A DNA stretch of 16,606 nt, from NCBI GenBank assembly GCA_964443005.1, contig CAYUBI010000050.1:1-16606 (forward strand). Direction: 5' to 3'. Positions 14,541 through 16,606 of the stretch are shown piece by piece. Position 1 is the first letter of the stretch, and each line of letters starts with the position of its first letter. The DNA is from CAYUBI01 sp964443005. GTDB lineage: Bacteria > Margulisbacteria > Riflemargulisbacteria > GWF2-35-9 > CAYUBI01. Under the pieces are notes generated by a model, which made no database searches, had not been told where the DNA came from, and saw only the letters and a list, made by a program, of their open reading frames with translations. The position numbers and the translations under genes were made by a program.

Positions 14541-14568
14541 AACCCAAAATTTATGAAAAGGTTTTTTT
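14541..14568 (+). terminator. Weak intrinsic terminator candidate after the small membrane protein
   Basis: AACC (14541-14544) can pair with GGTT (14560-14563), which runs into seven T residues (14562-14568). The stem is only four pairs with a long AT-rich loop, so stability is doubtful; position three bases after the stop codon is what supports it. Confidence 0.3.
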
Positions 14569-14581
14569 GATAAATAGTTCG

Positions 14582-14599
14582 TTTGTATATATAAACAAA
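14582..14599. repeat. AT-rich dyad
   Basis: TTTGT (14582-14586) and ACAAA (14595-14599) flank an almost self-complementary TATATA centre; eight of nine positions pair. It lies 15 bases before the transporter remnant and could be an operator or a chance product of AT richness. Confidence 0.3.
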
Positions 14600-14614
14600 T
14601 GATGCATAATTTAA

Positions 14615-14818
14615 AGAAAAGTTGGAAGTCCGTTTCAATTATGGCAAAAAATGGCTCAACCGCATTATTTGATAAGAGATTCGATTGTTTCCATTGCAGC
14701 ATTTTCAGGGGCGTTACTCTGGATGATCAGTCCAGCAACAAATTTATGGGTAGCCTGTGGGTTTGGAGTAATAGGAACATTGTGTTTTGTTATATTTGGC
14801 AGCCCCAGAGGGAATTGA
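14615..14818 (+). pseudogene. C-terminal remnant of a membrane transporter (probably MFS type)
   Basis: A stop-to-stop frame of 67 codons without a usable start. The translation reads PFQLWQKMAQPHYLIRDSIV and continues with two hydrophobic segments, SIAAFSGALLWMI and LWVACGFGVIGTLCFVIFG, separated by SPATN. This has the look of the last two helices of a major-facilitator transporter: a loop with RDS before helix 11, then GALLW and a Gly-rich helix 12. An in-frame TAA at 14612 cuts it off upstream and no continuation is seen in the other frames. The hydrophobic part stops at the 3' end of tRNA-Glu; the last codons (SPRGN) are read through the tRNA gene. A different frame across the region (from 14599) is less protein-like. 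Transporter origin is an inference from pattern only. Confidence 0.45.
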
Positions 14819-14871
14819 ACCCTCGTTTGCAGGTTGAAAACCTGACGTCCTAACCACTGAACGATGGGGCC
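14797..14871 (-). tRNA. tRNA-Glu (anticodon TTC), CCA encoded
   Basis: A 75-base cloverleaf on the minus strand. Acceptor stem GGCCCCA / TGGGGCT pairs in all seven positions with G-T at 1-72. The D stem is GTTC/GGAC with loop AGTGGTTA, the anticodon arm TCAGG-TTTTCAA-CCTGC gives anticodon TTC, and the T arm is GAGGG-TTCAATT-CCCTC. Discriminator G73 is followed by an encoded CCA. The one mismatch is T27-C43 at the base of the anticodon stem. Its 3' end faces the accessory patch at lower coordinates. Confidence 0.95.
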
Positions 14872-14885
14872 ACAAAGGCCGAAGA

Positions 14886-14915
14886 ATAGTAACACATTGC
14901 ATTAAGGACTGACAA
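14886..14915 (-). promoter_or_regulatory. Promoter candidate for tRNA-Glu
   Basis: Minus strand TTGTCA (14910-14915), 18-base spacer, TACTAT (14886-14891). The expected transcription start falls a few bases before the mature 5' end at 14871. Confidence 0.4.
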
Positions 14916-14936
14916 GAACTTTTTTACAATTAATTT

Positions 14937-15215
14937 TTAATTGACTAATGATGCTGTTTTAATTTTTGTATAAATTGAATCAAGTAGTATATGGCGGTGT
15001 TCTGAAAAGGTTTGGTTAGCTTCAAGAGCCACGTAATCATTTAAAACATCCATTGACGCGCTTGTACCTGAAAGAACTACATTGTCTTTTTCTTGTTGCA
15101 TATTTTGTAGCAATGCCTCAGATGAATCATCGAGCGGAACTATTTCTTTTAATGTCATATATTCATCCCAATTTATGACAACTTTACATGCGTTCGGTTC
15201 AGTTATTGTTTCCAT
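14937..15215 (-). CDS. Unrecognised 92-residue protein
   Basis: Not recognised. The start is well supported: AGGAGG lies five bases before the ATG, and a perfect TATAAT is 37 bases upstream. The product is acidic, without membrane helices or a signal peptide. It begins with a Val/Ile/Trp segment (ACKVVINWDEYMTLKEIV), continues Ser/Asp/Gln-rich, and ends in a helix-like stretch (HRHILLDSIYTKIKTAS). No enzyme motif or known DNA-binding motif is visible. It is divergent from another unrecognised gene at 15377 and ends 65 bases before the tRNA-Glu gene. It may be lineage-specific. Confidence 0.7.
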   Translation of the reverse strand: METITEPNACKVVINWDEYMTLKEIVPLDDSSEALLQNMQQEKDNVVLSGTSASMDVLNDYVALEANQTFSEHRHILLDSIYTKIKTASLVN

Positions 15216-15251
15216 TTTAGCCTCCTGATGAACGTATTCCCCTCATTTAGT

Positions 15252-15257
15252 ATTATA
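15252..15257 (-). promoter_or_regulatory. -10 box candidate for the 92-residue gene
   Basis: Perfect TATAAT on the minus strand; the predicted start near 15245 leaves about 30 bases of leader with AGGAGG. No convincing -35 at the usual distance. Confidence 0.4.
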
Positions 15258-15376
15258 CCGCGATTTCAGTAAAAATATACAGTGATGAAATGAATTTGTT
15301 TGGAAATGTTTATTATGATCTATTTTGGGGCATATATTTAGTAGTGTTTATGAAAAAACTCAAAGGAGAGATGTTT

Positions 15377-15946
15377 ATGGATAGTGTTAGCTCAACACGA
15401 ATTGTTTCAAGTGTAAAACCCATAGCTCAACGAGATTCTGCGACAATGTCTGAACCGTCTGAATCTGGAAATAAAGTGCTTCAAGGAGTTACTCCACAAA
15501 GTCATCAGCCTATTCTTTTAGATTCTGGTGAATCAGGCATGATTAATTCTGGAACAGTTGCCAGTGCAGAAGCACAAGGAAAGCGCATACAAGCGGAAGA
15601 TTCAAAAATAGAAGATGGGCAAAATATAGACTTAATGAGTGAATCATTGGGTTCACCTGCTGTAGAGTCTGCAGATACGATAGCTGATGTAGATGGCGAT
15701 AGCGAAATCGTTAAGGAAATGAGAGAATCAATTCTTAAAAATACGCGAGAAATTTCTGTAAAGCTAAATCGAAGTGGGTTTAAATATGCACATAAAAAAA
15801 ATTGGTTTAGTGCTGAAACTGCACAAGAGGCAGAGCAGTTTTTTACAGTGAAGATGCCGCGAGTAATGGCAGAAGAACTTAGCAAAGTGTTAAATGAGGC
15901 TCTTGGTTTAGGTGACGAATCCAATCATTCAGCAAAAATAGCTTAA
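15377..15946 (+). CDS. Unrecognised 189-residue soluble protein
   Basis: Not recognised. The frame is open from 15290, but AAAGGAG at 15362-15368 sits eight bases before the ATG at 15377 (MDSVSSTR), so that start is chosen over the ATGs at 15290, 15350 and 15371. The first 120 residues are low-complexity, rich in Ser, Glu, Gln, Asp and Gly and probably disordered. The last 60-70 look folded: about TREISVKLNRSGFKYAHKKN followed by a helical part with VKMPRVMAEELSKVLNEALG. There is no signal peptide or membrane segment. The upstream extension would add a hydrophobic stretch (YYDLFWGIYLVVFM), which would make it a membrane-anchored protein; I consider that less likely because that stretch has no ribosome site. 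It precedes a ROK kinase by 65 bases. Confidence 0.7.
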   Translation: MDSVSSTRIVSSVKPIAQRDSATMSEPSESGNKVLQGVTPQSHQPILLDSGESGMINSGTVASAEAQGKRIQAEDSKIEDGQNIDLMSESLGSPAVESADTIADVDGDSEIVKEMRESILKNTREISVKLNRSGFKYAHKKNWFSAETAQEAEQFFTVKMPRVMAEELSKVLNEALGLGDESNHSAKIA

Positions 15947-15992
15947 ATTATTGCGAAATTTCATAGACTCCTAGCCAGTAACAAAATATTTA

Positions 15993-16001
15993 TGCTATAG
16001 T
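15993..16001 (+). promoter_or_regulatory. Extended -10 promoter candidate giving a near-leaderless kinase mRNA
   Basis: TGCTATAGT: TG at the extended position and a -10 hexamer with five of six matches. A start seven bases downstream of the hexamer, near 16008, is only about four bases before the ATG at 16012, and no Shine-Dalgarno is present between them. Confidence 0.4.
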
Positions 16002-16011
16002 AATTGGCATT

Positions 16012-16606
16012 ATGAATGATTATATTGGCATAGATTTAGGTGGCACAAAAATTGCTTCTGCGATTTGTAATCAAGAAGGCAAAATTTTGCATAGTATTAC
16101 GATTCCAACTGACGGGCATAAATCGATGACGGATGTGCTTGATAAGATTGTTGATCTTATTAAGAGTTTGATAAAGAAGAGTGGCGTACTTAAGGATGAT
16201 GTTAAAAAAGTAGTTTTGGGTGTGCCAGGTCCGATTGATAAGAAAAATGGCATTATTTTGCAAGCACCGAATTTACCCAATTGGAAAAACGTTCCCATTG
16301 TTAAATATTTATCTAAATATGTTAATTGCGCTGTTCTAATAGAGAATGATGCAAATTGTGCGGCTATGGGTGAGTTTTTATTTGGCGCAGGTCGTGGATA
16401 TCAAAATATAATTTTTATGACTGTATCAACAGGTATTGGTGGCGGGATTATTTATCAAGGCAAATTATTAGCTGGTACGCATGATATTGCAGGTGAAATT
16501 GGGCATATGACCTTAAATGTTGATAAAGATAACAATCCCCCTTTGTGCAAGTGTGGACGTCTCGGTTGTTTAGAAGCTTATGCCTCAGGTACGTCTATGG
16601 CAGAAC
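16012..16606 (+). CDS. ROK-family sugar kinase, probably glucokinase (3' truncated by window)
   Basis: The frame is open to the window end; 198 residues are visible of roughly 300-320 expected. It starts MNDYIGIDLGGTKIASAI, the phosphate-1 ATP motif. Then come VLGVPGPID, ENDANCAAMGEFLFGAGRG with the catalytic Asp in ENDAN, and STGIGGGIIYQGKLLAG with GEIGHM (Glu-His sugar and zinc contacts). The zinc-binding CKCGRLGCLEAYASG signature of the ROK family follows. Such enzymes phosphorylate glucose, N-acetylglucosamine or similar sugars; there is no N-terminal helix-turn-helix, so it is a kinase rather than a NagC/XylR-type repressor. Substrate cannot be fixed from the sequence, though glucokinase is the most frequent annotation. 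The ATG has no Shine-Dalgarno. Confidence 0.93.
   Translation, partial: MNDYIGIDLGGTKIASAICNQEGKILHSITIPTDGHKSMTDVLDKIVDLIKSLIKKSGVLKDDVKKVVLGVPGPIDKKNGIILQAPNLPNWKNVPIVKYLSKYVNCAVLIENDANCAAMGEFLFGAGRGYQNIIFMTVSTGIGGGIIYQGKLLAGTHDIAGEIGHMTLNVDKDNNPPLCKCGRLGCLEAYASGTSMAE

Noticed and set aside
14599..14853. Plus-strand frame of 84 codons running through the tRNA gene
   Set aside because: It shares bases with the tRNA and its composition is not protein-like; the other frame carries the transporter-like helices.
16036..16298. Two minus-strand frames of 75 codons
   Set aside because: They are the antisense of the ROK kinase, which is open through the window end and has all family motifs.
1..16606. 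CRISPR arrays, insertion sequences, integrase genes
   Set aside because: No regularly spaced repeats, no transposase or recombinase motifs and no terminal inverted repeats were found on either strand.

Overview
AT-rich bacterial chromosome segment, mostly a long run of minus-strand housekeeping genes followed by a short accessory patch. No 16S rRNA or other firm taxonomic marker is present. The gene set is bacterial and free-living in character: 4Fe-4S type PurF, small (Bacillus-type) PurL, flavin-dependent ThyX, zinc-type L31, and an rpmE-thyX-DUF1385-prfA-prmC order close to that of Firmicutes and neighbouring lineages. A standalone FlhB C-terminal domain beside a FliK-like protein also fits Firmicutes-like or deep-branching, possibly uncultured, phyla (Margulisbacteria is a guess only).

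Region 1 (1-937): the 3' end of a histidine kinase on the plus strand, with an unusually long insertion inside its ATPase domain, then a stem-loop. Region 2 (938-11611, all minus strand): read in transcription order serC, rpmE, thyX, a DUF1385 membrane protein, prfA, prmC, comF, an unknown membrane/coiled-coil protein, purL, purF, coaE. Spacings are mostly a few bases or overlaps. Promoter-like sequences precede serC and rpmE, and the Shine-Dalgarno sequences of several genes lie inside the last codons of the gene before. The functions are serine and purine synthesis, dTMP synthesis, coenzyme A, and translation (L31, RF1 and the methylase that modifies RF1).

Region 3 (11640-13308, minus): a FliK-like protein followed by a FlhB C-terminal-like protein lacking the NPTH autocleavage motif, with no other flagellar or type III secretion gene in view.

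Region 4 (13403-14871): a PIN-domain nuclease with a 54-residue GTG-started partner, a probable toxin-antitoxin pair in reversed order; a divergent small three-helix membrane protein; a transporter C-terminal remnant running up to the 3' end of a tRNA-Glu(TTC) gene. This looks like an accessory site next to a tRNA. Region 5 (14937-16606): two unrecognised divergent genes, then the 5' part of a ROK-family sugar kinase with an apparently very short mRNA leader.
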